64,000 bases of DNA, from NCBI GenBank assembly GCA_018241505.1, contig JAFEDS010000014.1, forward strand, positions 1 through 64,000, written 5' to 3'. The notes beneath the pieces were generated by a model. That model had not been told where the DNA came from, ran no database searches, and saw nothing but the letters and a program-made list of their open reading frames with translations. This DNA is from Pseudomonadota bacterium (GTDB lineage Bacteria; Pseudomonadota; Gammaproteobacteria; Steroidobacterales; Steroidobacteraceae). Below, in pieces: positions 9,089 to 16,642 of this stretch. Position 1 is the stretch's first letter. Each line of letters begins with the position of its first letter. Both the position numbers and the translations under genes were made by a program.

Positions 9089-10486
9089 TCAGCGGCGCAT
9101 CAACCAATGAAACGGCCGCGAAACAGGCTCTTCGGACTCAGAGCTCGCAGGCCAACGCAAGCAGACCTCTAGCCCGCCGAGCCCCGCGCGGCCAAAAGCA
9201 ATCGTGCCCCCGGTGATCGCGACCAGGTCGTTTACGATGGCCAGTCCCAGGCCGTGCCCGGGACCCGCCTCATCCAGCCTCGCGCCTCGCACAATCACGG
9301 CTTCCGAACGATTCTGGTCGATACCGGGCCCGTCATCCTCCACCCGCAGGATGCTTGCCGAAGCTTGCGCCGCACCTGAAATTCGTACGCGACGATGTGC
9401 ATAGCGCACCGCATTTTCAACCAGCGCACCCAGCAACTCAGTCAGATCTTCAGCCGCAACTGGAACGCGCAGCTCCGTTGGAATGTCAACTTCAAACACG
9501 ATCCGCTCGCCGCGTTCGGTCCGTTCTACGACTGAAATGATGTTTTCCAGCAGAGTTCCGATATCAGCCCCATGACTGGTGCCAACACTGCGCACCGCGG
9601 CTGCGCGCGCGCGTGCCAACTCCGTCTCCAGAGTCGCGCCGATGGCGCCGAGCGCACGGTCTACGCCGCGAAGCGCGTTCTCTGCGCCGGCCTCCCTGGC
9701 CCTGCGCGTCTGGGCGGCGAGAGCCGCCAAAGGCGTTTTGAGGCTGTGCGCCAAGTCACCCGCGCGCTTCCGGGCGCGCTGCAAGTCCTCCTCGCGCGCA
9801 TCAGCCAACGCATTGATCGCATCCGCCAACGGCGCGATCTCCCGGGGATACACCGCCGGAAGCCGCGCCGCGGGGTTGCGCCGCAATTGCTCGAGGTGCT
9901 GTTTCACCAGGGCCAGCGGCCGCAGCCCCAATTTCACTTGCAGGTAGGCCGCCGCGAACAGAAAGAACCACAACACACACAACGAGGCCGCCATCTCGCG
10001 ATTGAACTCGCGACCCGCGGCCCGCAGCGCCGAATCGCTGGTCGCGACCTGGATCAGCACGAAGCTCGAACCCTGAGCTGGCTCTATCAGGCGCTCAACC
10101 ATGAGGAGCGACTCGCGAAAGGGCCCCCTGACGTGTTCCACGCGCCATTCCAACGCATCGGCAGCACGCGGCCGCGGCAAGCTCTGATCCCACAGCGAAT
10201 CGGAGTGAGCGCTTCCCGCGGAGTTGGTGACCTGCCAATACAACCCGCTGGCGGCTTTTGCGTAGCGACTCTCCGTGGGAAGAGAGTCGATGACGGGCCG
10301 CTCCTGGGCATCGAGGCTCAATGCACCTGCCAGCAACTTGCCGTCCCGGATCAACGAGGCCGCTTCACGAAGCTCGATGTGACGTTGGAACAGCCAGGCC
10401 ATGCCGATGCCGGCCAACACCAGGGCAACCAGGATTGCCACCGCGGCCCCTCCCAGCAGTCGCACCCTGAGAGAATCGCGGATCAT
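9089..10486 (-). CDS. Sensor histidine kinase
   Basis: A 465-residue inner-membrane kinase of the PhoQ/QseC/PmrB general type. It has an N-terminal helix (about residues 12-32), a periplasmic sensor region to about 155, a second helix (about 158-178), HAMP, the HisKA box DLAHSLKTPLAALAAQ, and the ATPase with ENAVRYAH (N box), DDGPGI (G1) and GLGLAIVNDLV (G2). The start overlaps the response-regulator stop by 4 bases, so the two are translationally coupled. The sensed signal cannot be read. Its 3' end converges on the TonB receptor gene with 28 bp between. Confidence 0.92.
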   Translation of the reverse strand: MIRDSLRVRLLGGAAVAILVALVLAGIGMAWLFQRHIELREAASLIRDGKLLAGALSLDAQERPVIDSLPTESRYAKAASGLYWQVTNSAGSAHSDSLWDQSLPRPRAADALEWRVEHVRGPFRESLLMVERLIEPAQGSSFVLIQVATSDSALRAAGREFNREMAASLCVLWFFLFAAAYLQVKLGLRPLALVKQHLEQLRRNPAARLPAVYPREIAPLADAINALADAREEDLQRARKRAGDLAHSLKTPLAALAAQTRRAREAGAENALRGVDRALGAIGATLETELARARAAAVRSVGTSHGADIGTLLENIISVVERTERGERIVFEVDIPTELRVPVAAEDLTELLGALVENAVRYAHRRVRISGAAQASASILRVEDDGPGIDQNRSEAVIVRGARLDEAGPGHGLGLAIVNDLVAITGGTIAFGRAGLGGLEVCLRWPASSESEEPVSRPFHWLMRR

Positions 10487-11142
10487 GATCCGCCGAGTGT
10501 GTAACCGAAGCCGCGGCGGGTCTCGATGATGTCAGATCCAATCTTGCGGCGCAGTCGCAGCACGAGCGCTTCGATCGCGTTTGCATCCGCCGCATCGGCC
10601 GTTCCATGGAGCTGCTCAGCGATGTCCCCGGCAGTCAGAACCCGGCCAGGCGCGTGCGCCAGAACATCGAGAAACCGGTATTCCAGCGGTGACAACCGAA
10701 CTGGCCGTTGGTCTACCAACACGCGCATCCGCGCGGTGTCGATGATCAGACGTCCGACTTCCAGCAAGGGAGAACTGAGTCCAGCGCGCCTGCGCACGAG
10801 GCCACGCGCACGGGCCACCAATTCTCCCATGGCAAACGGCTTCGCGAGATAGTCATCTGCGCCCGCCTGGATGCCCTCCACCTTCTCAGTCCAATCCCCT
10901 CGGGCGCTGAGTATCAGGACCGGAAGCTCCCGTCCCTCGGCGCGCCAACGTCTCAGGACGCTCAAACCATCCAGCTTCGGCAGTCCCAGGTCCAGCACGG
11001 CCAGGGCGTAGTCCTCCACACCGCCCTTCTGCCACGCATCCACGCCATCCCCTGTCAGATCGACGACAAAGCCGGCTTCAGTGAGGGCTCTCACCAGATC
11101 CGGTCCAACGTCCGGATCGTCTTCCACCACCAACGCACGCAT
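10483..11142 (-). CDS. OmpR-family response regulator
   Basis: A 219-residue two-domain regulator. The receiver has the acidic pair D8-D9, the phospho-acceptor D51 (VLDLGLPKLDG) and the switch Lys K101 (YLAKPF). The C-terminal winged helix ends in DIIETRRGFGYTLG, typical of OmpR/PhoB proteins. It shares one base with the upstream PepSY gene stop (TGATG) and 4 bases with the downstream kinase start, so the three genes form one operon. The lengths and motifs look complete. Confidence 0.93.
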   Translation of the reverse strand: MRALVVEDDPDVGPDLVRALTEAGFVVDLTGDGVDAWQKGGVEDYALAVLDLGLPKLDGLSVLRRWRAEGRELPVLILSARGDWTEKVEGIQAGADDYLAKPFAMGELVARARGLVRRRAGLSSPLLEVGRLIIDTARMRVLVDQRPVRLSPLEYRFLDVLAHAPGRVLTAGDIAEQLHGTADAADANAIEALVLRLRRKIGSDIIETRRGFGYTLGGS

Positions 11143-11498
11143 CAGTCGTCTTCAACCTTCAGGATGGCACCCGTCTGGGCATCCAACTTCACTTCCCGTA
11201 CACGACCGGTGTCGGCCAGGATTTTGACCTCGTACTCCAGGCGACCGTGCTTGCGCTCGAGCTCGATTTTGACCGGCTCACCCGCGACCTGCTGCTGCGC
11301 AAGCTCGAGGATCCGGGGCAAGGATAGCAACTGGCCCTGTGCAACGGCCGAGCGTATTTCCGGAACGGTGCGTACCTCGCTCGTAGACTTGGCGGTATTC
11401 TCGTCCGCCGCGGCCCGGTGGGAGACCATGAACACGCAGCCCAGGGATAACAGGACTGCCACGGCTGCGGACACTGATGGAATATTCAGATGCTTCAT
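11142..11498 (-). CDS. Exported PepSY-domain protein
   Basis: A 118-residue periplasmic protein with an N-terminal signal sequence (about residues 1-31) and one PepSY domain to the C-terminus, including KHGRLEYEVKILADTG and LDAQTGAILKVEDD. Small PepSY proteins often sit at the head of two-component operons and are thought to inhibit or sense at the membrane; that role is inference here. It is the first gene of the PepSY-regulator-kinase operon, its stop overlapping the regulator start by one base. Confidence 0.85.
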   Translation of the reverse strand: MKHLNIPSVSAAVAVLLSLGCVFMVSHRAAADENTAKSTSEVRTVPEIRSAVAQGQLLSLPRILELAQQQVAGEPVKIELERKHGRLEYEVKILADTGRVREVKLDAQTGAILKVEDD

Positions 11499-11514
11499 GA
11501 CTGTAGGATATGCC

Positions 11515-11533
11515 GGTGATGCTGATAATCACC
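11515..11533. promoter_or_regulatory. Inverted repeat upstream of the PepSY operon
   Basis: GGTGAT (11515-11520) and ATCACC (11528-11533) form a 6-bp inverted repeat with a 7-base spacer, 17 bases upstream of the PepSY start codon in the 57-bp gap that must hold the operon promoter. It could be an operator, perhaps for the operon's own regulator. This is inferred from position only. Confidence 0.3.
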
Positions 11534-11555
11534 TGACAGCCACGCCGGCCGGGGC

Positions 11556-12302
11556 TCAGAGGAAGTTATTCGGCCAGATCATTGTTCGCCACATGTGCGC
11601 GACAGGCGATCCATCAAAGCCCAGCCCCGCGCGGGGCTGCCGGAAATTCCGCCCGATGATGTCCGTGAACATTTCCGGGTCAATGACCACATTGTCCTGG
11701 AACGAGTACTGGTCATGGACGGTGATCAGGCGTGAGGTCATGTACCAACGGTGGGCGCGAGCCTCACGATGCGCCTGTTGGATATACTCGGGTGGCTCGT
11801 AGTCGGCGCCGAAGAAGTGATTGTACGAATCGGGATACTCGAAGCCGGCGGATTCGTCGGCGAAGTAACGCAGCGCCTGGTGATACTGGATGGCCCAGGC
11901 GATTTCCTCACTGACATAGGGCGCCACCATCTGAGCACTCCAGTAGCCATGTTCGGTCCGCAGGAACGCGCCGTTGGAAATGTCATGTAGCAGGCACGCG
12001 ATGACTATCCTTTCGTCGTGGCCGGCATCCAGCGCGTTTTTTGCACTCTGTAGCAAATGGTGGTACGTGATCTGCGAAAAGCGTAGCCGGAAGAAGTCGA
12101 GGAGCTTCGGTGCTTTGGGCATGCGCGGCAGCGCAGGGTTGTCGCCCATCATGAAGACACGCTCGGGTGACATGCGCGCCAGCAGTGGCTTCTCCATGTT
12201 CGGCTCACCCGTGCCCAGAGCACTGATGGGCTGAGGGCAAATCATTCGTTCACGCCCTTGCTGGGGGAAGGGCTCTTCGGGCTGAATTGGCTTGTCGTCC
12301 AT
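11556..12302 (-). CDS. HD-domain protein, probable PhnZ/MIOX-like di-iron oxygenase
   Basis: A 248-residue cytoplasmic protein with an HD fold. Candidate metal ligands are H81/H82 (YHHLLQSA), H106-D107 (CLLHDIS), H118 (TEHGYWSA), H141 (QYHQALRYF) and D197 (VHDQYS). From memory, PhnZ uses H34, H58-D59, H80, H104 and D161; the gaps of 24, 23 and 56 here are nearly the same. This suggests a mixed-valent di-iron oxygenase rather than a phosphohydrolase. No phosphonate or inositol genes are nearby, so the substrate is unknown. ATG 12302 is used, but lacks a clear SD; ATG at 12242 or 12197 is possible and would leave more room for the divergent promoter. Confidence 0.7.
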   Translation of the reverse strand: MDDKPIQPEEPFPQQGRERMICPQPISALGTGEPNMEKPLLARMSPERVFMMGDNPALPRMPKAPKLLDFFRLRFSQITYHHLLQSAKNALDAGHDERIVIACLLHDISNGAFLRTEHGYWSAQMVAPYVSEEIAWAIQYHQALRYFADESAGFEYPDSYNHFFGADYEPPEYIQQAHREARAHRWYMTSRLITVHDQYSFQDNVVIDPEMFTDIIGRNFRQPRAGLGFDGSPVAHMWRTMIWPNNFL

Positions 12303-12325
12303 GCAAGATATGGTGCCAATCCCGG

Positions 12326-12331
12326 TATCAT
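12326..12331 (+). promoter_or_regulatory. Possible -10 box for the DUF1615 gene
   Basis: TATCAT ends 9 bases before the ATG at 12341. Transcription would start at or within about 3 bases of the start codon, which has no SD. A (near) leaderless mRNA is the simplest reading. No good -35 is visible. Confidence 0.3.
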
Positions 12332-12340
12332 TAAGCAAAG

Positions 12341-13435
12341 ATGCAGCGATTAAACGTACAACGGCCGATTCTGCTGGCGCTGGCTGCGTTCGTGGCCAGT
12401 TGCGCCAGTGAGCGCCCGAGCGGGCCGGGGGTCAGCGAGGCCGACGCGCACACAATCATTGAGCAGGCCCTGCCGGCGACTGTCGTGGACAAGCCTGGCT
12501 GGACCGACGATATTTATGGGGCGTTCAAAGCCCAGCAGATCGAACCCACGAAAGAAAACGTGTGTGCGGTGGTTTCGGTCATTGCGCAGGAATCGAACTT
12601 TCAGGTGAATACGGCTGTGCCGGGCATGGCGCAGATAGCGTGGAAGGAAATTCACACACGGGCCGATCACACGCTGATTCCGTGGCTGGTGGTGAAGGCG
12701 GCACTGGATGTGAAATCGCCGACGGGGCGCACCTACAGTGAGCGGATCGATCGGGCGAAAACCGAAAAGGACCTCAGTGACATCTACGAGGACTTCATTG
12801 GCTCGGTGCCCCTGGGGCACACCCTGTTTGAAAATCACAATCCCATCCGCACTCGCGGGCCGATGCAGGTCAATGTTGCTTTTCTCAAGCAAACCTCCGC
12901 GGCGCAAAGCTATCCGTACCCAGTGAAGACGAGCCTCGCCGACGAGTTGTTCAGCCGCCGGGGAAGCGTCTATTTCGGCGTTGCGCACTTGTTGGGATAC
13001 CGCGCGCCCTACCCCAGATACTTGTATCGATTCGCCGATTACAACGCGGGGCAATACGCGAGCCGCAATGCCGCGTTCCAAAGTGCACTGGCCACCGCTT
13101 CGGGGCGTCCCCTGACACCAGACGGCGCCCTGCTACCCGCGAACGGTGATCTGGGCAGCACGGAGTCAGCCGTGCGCAACCTGGGCGATCGGCTCAATGT
13201 CAATGACAATGACATTCACAGCGCGCTCGAGGAAGGCAAAAGCCCGGACTTTGAGCGCACAACCGTATACAAGCGGGTGTTTGCGTTGGCCCAGCGCGCA
13301 CAGAAGCGCGAAGCACCACAGGCCGTGGTGCCCCGGATCAAGCTGCAGGGGCCGAAAATTACGCGCAACCTGACAACGGAGTGGTACGCGCATCGGGTCG
13401 ATGGGCGGTTTCAGCAGTGCCTGAAAAAGCGATAG
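12341..13435 (+). CDS. DUF1615 lipoprotein (YaiW-like)
   Basis: A 364-residue lipoprotein. The signal sequence ends in the lipobox FVASC with the lipidated Cys at residue 21. The body matches the DUF1615 family, of which E. coli YaiW, an outer-membrane lipoprotein, is a member. It includes CAVVSVIAQESNFQ, which resembles a lytic-transglycosylase-type Glu-Ser motif, and GPMQVNVAF, again lysozyme-like. A peptidoglycan-related role is therefore possible but unproven. It is divergent from the HD-domain gene with only 38 bp between the two assigned starts. Confidence 0.8.
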   Translation: MQRLNVQRPILLALAAFVASCASERPSGPGVSEADAHTIIEQALPATVVDKPGWTDDIYGAFKAQQIEPTKENVCAVVSVIAQESNFQVNTAVPGMAQIAWKEIHTRADHTLIPWLVVKAALDVKSPTGRTYSERIDRAKTEKDLSDIYEDFIGSVPLGHTLFENHNPIRTRGPMQVNVAFLKQTSAAQSYPYPVKTSLADELFSRRGSVYFGVAHLLGYRAPYPRYLYRFADYNAGQYASRNAAFQSALATASGRPLTPDGALLPANGDLGSTESAVRNLGDRLNVNDNDIHSALEEGKSPDFERTTVYKRVFALAQRAQKREAPQAVVPRIKLQGPKITRNLTTEWYAHRVDGRFQQCLKKR

Positions 13436-13449
13436 GTTGTCCCTATCGC
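13429..13449 (+). terminator. Intrinsic-terminator-like hairpin at the end of the DUF1615 gene
   Basis: GCGATAGG (13429-13436) pairs exactly with CCTATCGC (13442-13449) across a 5-base loop. The stem includes the TAG stop codon. The sequence after it (cttcattc) is only moderately T-rich. Confidence 0.5.
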
Positions 13450-13528
13450 CTTCATTCAAACCACTCATTGGCCGCGAGCCGCCACTGCGCCGACAATGCA
13501 CTCCATGGAAAAAGTTGGAGCCTGCATC

Positions 13529-13999
13529 ATGTACGACACCCGAAACGATCTACCCGAGTCAGTGCGCACGCCGGTCGTGAACCTGCTGAACGGCCGCCTG
13601 GCCGATGCCATCGACCTGGGGACGCAGGCGAAGCAGGCTCATTGGAATGTGAAGGGGCCGAGCTTCATTGCCCTGCATGAGCTGTTCGACCGGATTGCCG
13701 AGCACATTGCGGATCATGTGGACACGCTGGCGGAGCGGATAACGGCGCTGGGCGGCACGGTTGCGGCGGTTTCGCGCACTTCCAGCCTGCCCCCGTACCC
13801 GACCGACATTATCGAAGGCGTTCAGCATGTCGACGCACTCGCCAGTGCGGTCGCAAGCTTCGGAGCGAAAGTCCGCAACGGTATCGACGAGGCAGCGAAG
13901 GCCGGCGATGCGGACACCTCGGACCTCTTTACCGGGATCTCCCGGGACATTGATAAGGATTTGTGGTTCCTGGAGGCGCATTTGCAGGCTAATAGATGA
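13529..13999 (+). CDS. dps: Dps-family DNA-protection ferritin-like protein
   Basis: A 156-residue four-helix protein that oxidises and stores iron and protects DNA in stationary phase or oxidative stress, normally as a dodecamer. The ferroxidase residues H38, H50, D54, D65 and E69 have the same spacing as the Dps family pattern (KQAHWNVKG, ALHELFDRI, DHVDTLAER). The ATG at 13529 is chosen over an upstream ATG because GGAG lies 8 bases before it. The N-terminus is short, so DNA binding by an N-terminal Lys tail is not obvious. Confidence 0.93.
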   Translation: MYDTRNDLPESVRTPVVNLLNGRLADAIDLGTQAKQAHWNVKGPSFIALHELFDRIAEHIADHVDTLAERITALGGTVAAVSRTSSLPPYPTDIIEGVQHVDALASAVASFGAKVRNGIDEAAKAGDADTSDLFTGISRDIDKDLWFLEAHLQANR

Positions 14000-14024
14000 G
14001 CAAAGCTGGGCGGCGGCGGCCGTC

Positions 14025-14087
14025 CCCCCGGGAATGAAAGCTGCGGCGCAGGCCAAGTCGAGCTAACCTGCACACAGTTCCCGGGGG
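14025..14087 (+). repeat. Long-range inverted repeat covering the SD of the zinc-peptidase gene
   Basis: CCCCCGGGAA (14025-14034) is an exact reverse complement of TTCCCGGGGG (14078-14087), separated by 43 bases. The right arm is the SD region (GGGGGAG, 14083-14089) of the next gene. If formed in RNA it would block that ribosome-binding site. Confidence 0.5.
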
Positions 14088-14096
14088 AGAATGACC

Positions 14097-14969
14097 ATGA
14101 GGATGGATGACCAGGACGAGAGCCGGAACGTCGAGGACGTGCGCGGCTCTGGCGGCGGTGGCTTCCGGCCGGTTCACGGCATCAGCCTCGGTACAGTGGC
14201 GGTTGCTCTCATCGGTGGCTGGCTCTTCGGCATCAATCCCCTCCAGATCCTGGGCTTGCTGAGCGGCGGCTCGACCAGCAGCGTTCAGGCGCCCATGGAA
14301 CCCGGCCAGGCGCCGCCCCAAGGCGATGAGCAGGCCAAATTTGTATCGCAAATTCTCAGGAGCACAGAGCAGGTCTGGACGACGGTATTCCAGGAGCGCG
14401 GTGCGACCTATGAAGAGCCGAAGTTACGCCTCTTCCGCGATGCGTACCCCACCGGGTGCGGAATGGGACAAGCGGCTGCCGGTCCGTTCTACTGTCCGCA
14501 GGATCACATCGTCTACCTGGACCTGTCTTTTTTCGACGTGATGACGCAGCAACTCGGCGCACCTGGGCAATTTGCCCACGCCTATGTCATTGGTCATGAG
14601 GTAGGTCATCACGTGCAAAACCTGCTCGGCATCATTCCGAAAGTAGACGCCCAACGTTCGCGAGCGAGCGATGCGCAGTCGAATGCACTCAGCGTCAGAC
14701 TCGAACTGCAGGCAGACTGCTTGGCCGGCGTGTGGGCCACTCGTTCGCAACGGGAAAAGGGCTGGCGCCTCGAAGATGGCGATATTGAAACAGCGCTGAA
14801 CGCCGCATCGCAAATCGGCGATGACACATTACAGCGCAAGTCGCGCGGCACTGTGGTGCCAGAGTCATTTACTCACGGTACCAGTGCGCAGCGCGTCGCG
14901 TGGTTCAAGCGGGGAGTCCAAGGTGCGCAGATTGATTCCTGCGACACCTTCGCCGCCGCCCAACTTTAG
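14097..14969 (+). CDS. ypfJ: Neutral zinc metallopeptidase, YpfJ/KPN_02809 family
   Basis: A 290-residue membrane-anchored zinc peptidase-like protein. A short cytoplasmic N-tail is followed by one helix (about residues 28-50) and the catalytic domain with HEVGHHVQNLLG (HExxH) and a downstream ELQADCLAG that supplies a third ligand. Such proteins are common but their substrates are unknown. Three in-frame ATGs lie at 14091, 14097 and 14103; the middle one has the best distance (7) from GGGGGAG. The stop overlaps the end of the convergent acyl-CoA ligase gene by 4 bases. Confidence 0.88.
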   Translation: MRMDDQDESRNVEDVRGSGGGGFRPVHGISLGTVAVALIGGWLFGINPLQILGLLSGGSTSSVQAPMEPGQAPPQGDEQAKFVSQILRSTEQVWTTVFQERGATYEEPKLRLFRDAYPTGCGMGQAAAGPFYCPQDHIVYLDLSFFDVMTQQLGAPGQFAHAYVIGHEVGHHVQNLLGIIPKVDAQRSRASDAQSNALSVRLELQADCLAGVWATRSQREKGWRLEDGDIETALNAASQIGDDTLQRKSRGTVVPESFTHGTSAQRVAWFKRGVQGAQIDSCDTFAAAQL

Positions 14970-16642
14970 AGGTCCTCTTCCCAGAACTCCCGTTCGTTGC
15001 GGGACGCAGCCGTCAGCTCACGGGCCAACTCCGCGCGGCGCAGATCGACGCGCCGGATTTTGCCCGAGACCGTCTTCGGCAGGTCGGCAAACTCGATACG
15101 GCGAATGCGCTTGAAGGGTGAGGTCCGCTCCCGCACAAACTTCAAAATCGAAGCCGCGGTCTCGCGCGTCGCTACATGACCGGCCGCGAGAATCACAAAC
15201 GCCTTCGGTACCGACAGGCGTTGCGCGTCCGGGCTGGGTACCACCGCCGCCTCCACCACGGCCTCGTGCTCAATCAACAGGCTCTCGAGCTCAAACGGGC
15301 TGATCTTGTAGTCAGAGCATTTGAAGACATCGTCATTGCGACCGATGTAGGTAAAATAGCCGCGGCTGTCGCGTCTCGCCACATCACCGGCGTGATAGAA
15401 ACCGCCGGCCATGACGGCCGCGGTATTGATGGTATCGCCGAGATACCCGGGCGTGACCGGCACCGGCTTTTCCCGCAGCGATACACAGATCTCGCCTTCG
15501 TCGCCCACCTTCCCGTCCGTATCCAACAGCTCGACATGGTATCCGGGCAGGACACGCCCCATTGAGCCCGGCACCACTTCCTGGCCCGGACAGTTGCCGA
15601 TCTGCGCCGTAGTTTCAGTTTGTCCGTAGCCGTCCCGAATGGTGAGACCCCACGCCGACTGCACTCGGGCAATGACTTCGGGATTCAGGGGCTCGCCCGC
15701 ACTGGCCAGCTCACGCAGGCTCGTTTTGATCTCATCCAACGGCAGTTGGATGATGGATCGCCACACAGTGGGTGGAGCGCAGAACGATGTGACCTCGCAC
15801 CGCGCCAACTCGCGCACCAGCGCCGCGGCATCGAAGCGCGCGTGATTGACCATCACTATGCTCGCTTCGGCATTCCAGGGCGCAAAAAACGAGCTCCAGG
15901 CGTGCTTGGCCCACCCGGGACTGCTCAAGTTGAGATGCCGGTCACCCGGCCGCAAGCCGAGCCAGTACATGGTCGACAGGTGTCCGATGGGATAGCTGAC
16001 CTGCGTGTGCACCACCAGCTTGGGTTTTGCAGTGGTACCCGAGGTGAAATACAGGAAGAGCGGATCGGTTGCCTGGGTCACGGCGCCCGGATCGAAGGCA
16101 TCCAGCGAACCTGTTGCGGGCAATGTCTGCCAACCTGGGCGTGAGCCACGAACCAACACGCGCAGCACATCGTCAGACAAGCCGTCGAAGCGCTCTGCGA
16201 ACAGGGGGTCTGTGACAACAACCCGCGCCACGCCTCTCTCCACCCGGTCGCGCAGATCCGCCGGCATCAACAGCGTGGTGGTCGGGATAATCGGGCATCC
16301 CAACTTCATGCACGCGAGGGTCAGTTCCCACAGGGCGGGGACATTCCCCAGCATCATCAGGATCCGATCACCCCGCTTGACGCCCCGGGAGCGAAGCTGA
16401 TCCGCGAGAAAGTTGCAGCGGCCGCGAAGCTCGTCAAAGGAGAGTTGGGCATCGAAGCCGCCATCCCCGACAATTCGCAGTGCGATTCTCGTGTTGCCGC
16501 GGGCGATGGCGTCGAACCAGTCAATGGCCCAGTTGAAACGCTCGGGACGGGGCCATTCGAATCCACGGCAGGCGCCCTCGTAATCCGTGCGATGCGCAAC
16601 GAGAAAGTCACGGGCCTTGCGAAACGAGTCGGTTGGATTCAC
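14966..16642 (-). CDS. AMP-binding acyl-CoA synthetase/ligase
   Basis: A 558-residue adenylate-forming enzyme that would activate a carboxylic acid with ATP and CoA. Motifs are YFTSGTTAKPK (P-loop), YGQTETT, the hinge YIGRNDDVFKCSDYKISP and the C-terminal catalytic Lys in PKTVSGKIRR. The architecture resembles medium-chain acyl-CoA and aryl-CoA ligases; the substrate cannot be fixed. Its ATG overlaps the stop of the upstream AsmA-like gene by 4 bases, so the two are co-translated. That pairing hints at a lipid or fatty-acid task at the envelope. Confidence 0.9.
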   Translation of the reverse strand: MNPTDSFRKARDFLVAHRTDYEGACRGFEWPRPERFNWAIDWFDAIARGNTRIALRIVGDGGFDAQLSFDELRGRCNFLADQLRSRGVKRGDRILMMLGNVPALWELTLACMKLGCPIIPTTTLLMPADLRDRVERGVARVVVTDPLFAERFDGLSDDVLRVLVRGSRPGWQTLPATGSLDAFDPGAVTQATDPLFLYFTSGTTAKPKLVVHTQVSYPIGHLSTMYWLGLRPGDRHLNLSSPGWAKHAWSSFFAPWNAEASIVMVNHARFDAAALVRELARCEVTSFCAPPTVWRSIIQLPLDEIKTSLRELASAGEPLNPEVIARVQSAWGLTIRDGYGQTETTAQIGNCPGQEVVPGSMGRVLPGYHVELLDTDGKVGDEGEICVSLREKPVPVTPGYLGDTINTAAVMAGGFYHAGDVARRDSRGYFTYIGRNDDVFKCSDYKISPFELESLLIEHEAVVEAAVVPSPDAQRLSVPKAFVILAAGHVATRETAASILKFVRERTSPFKRIRRIEFADLPKTVSGKIRRVDLRRAELARELTAASRNEREFWEEDL

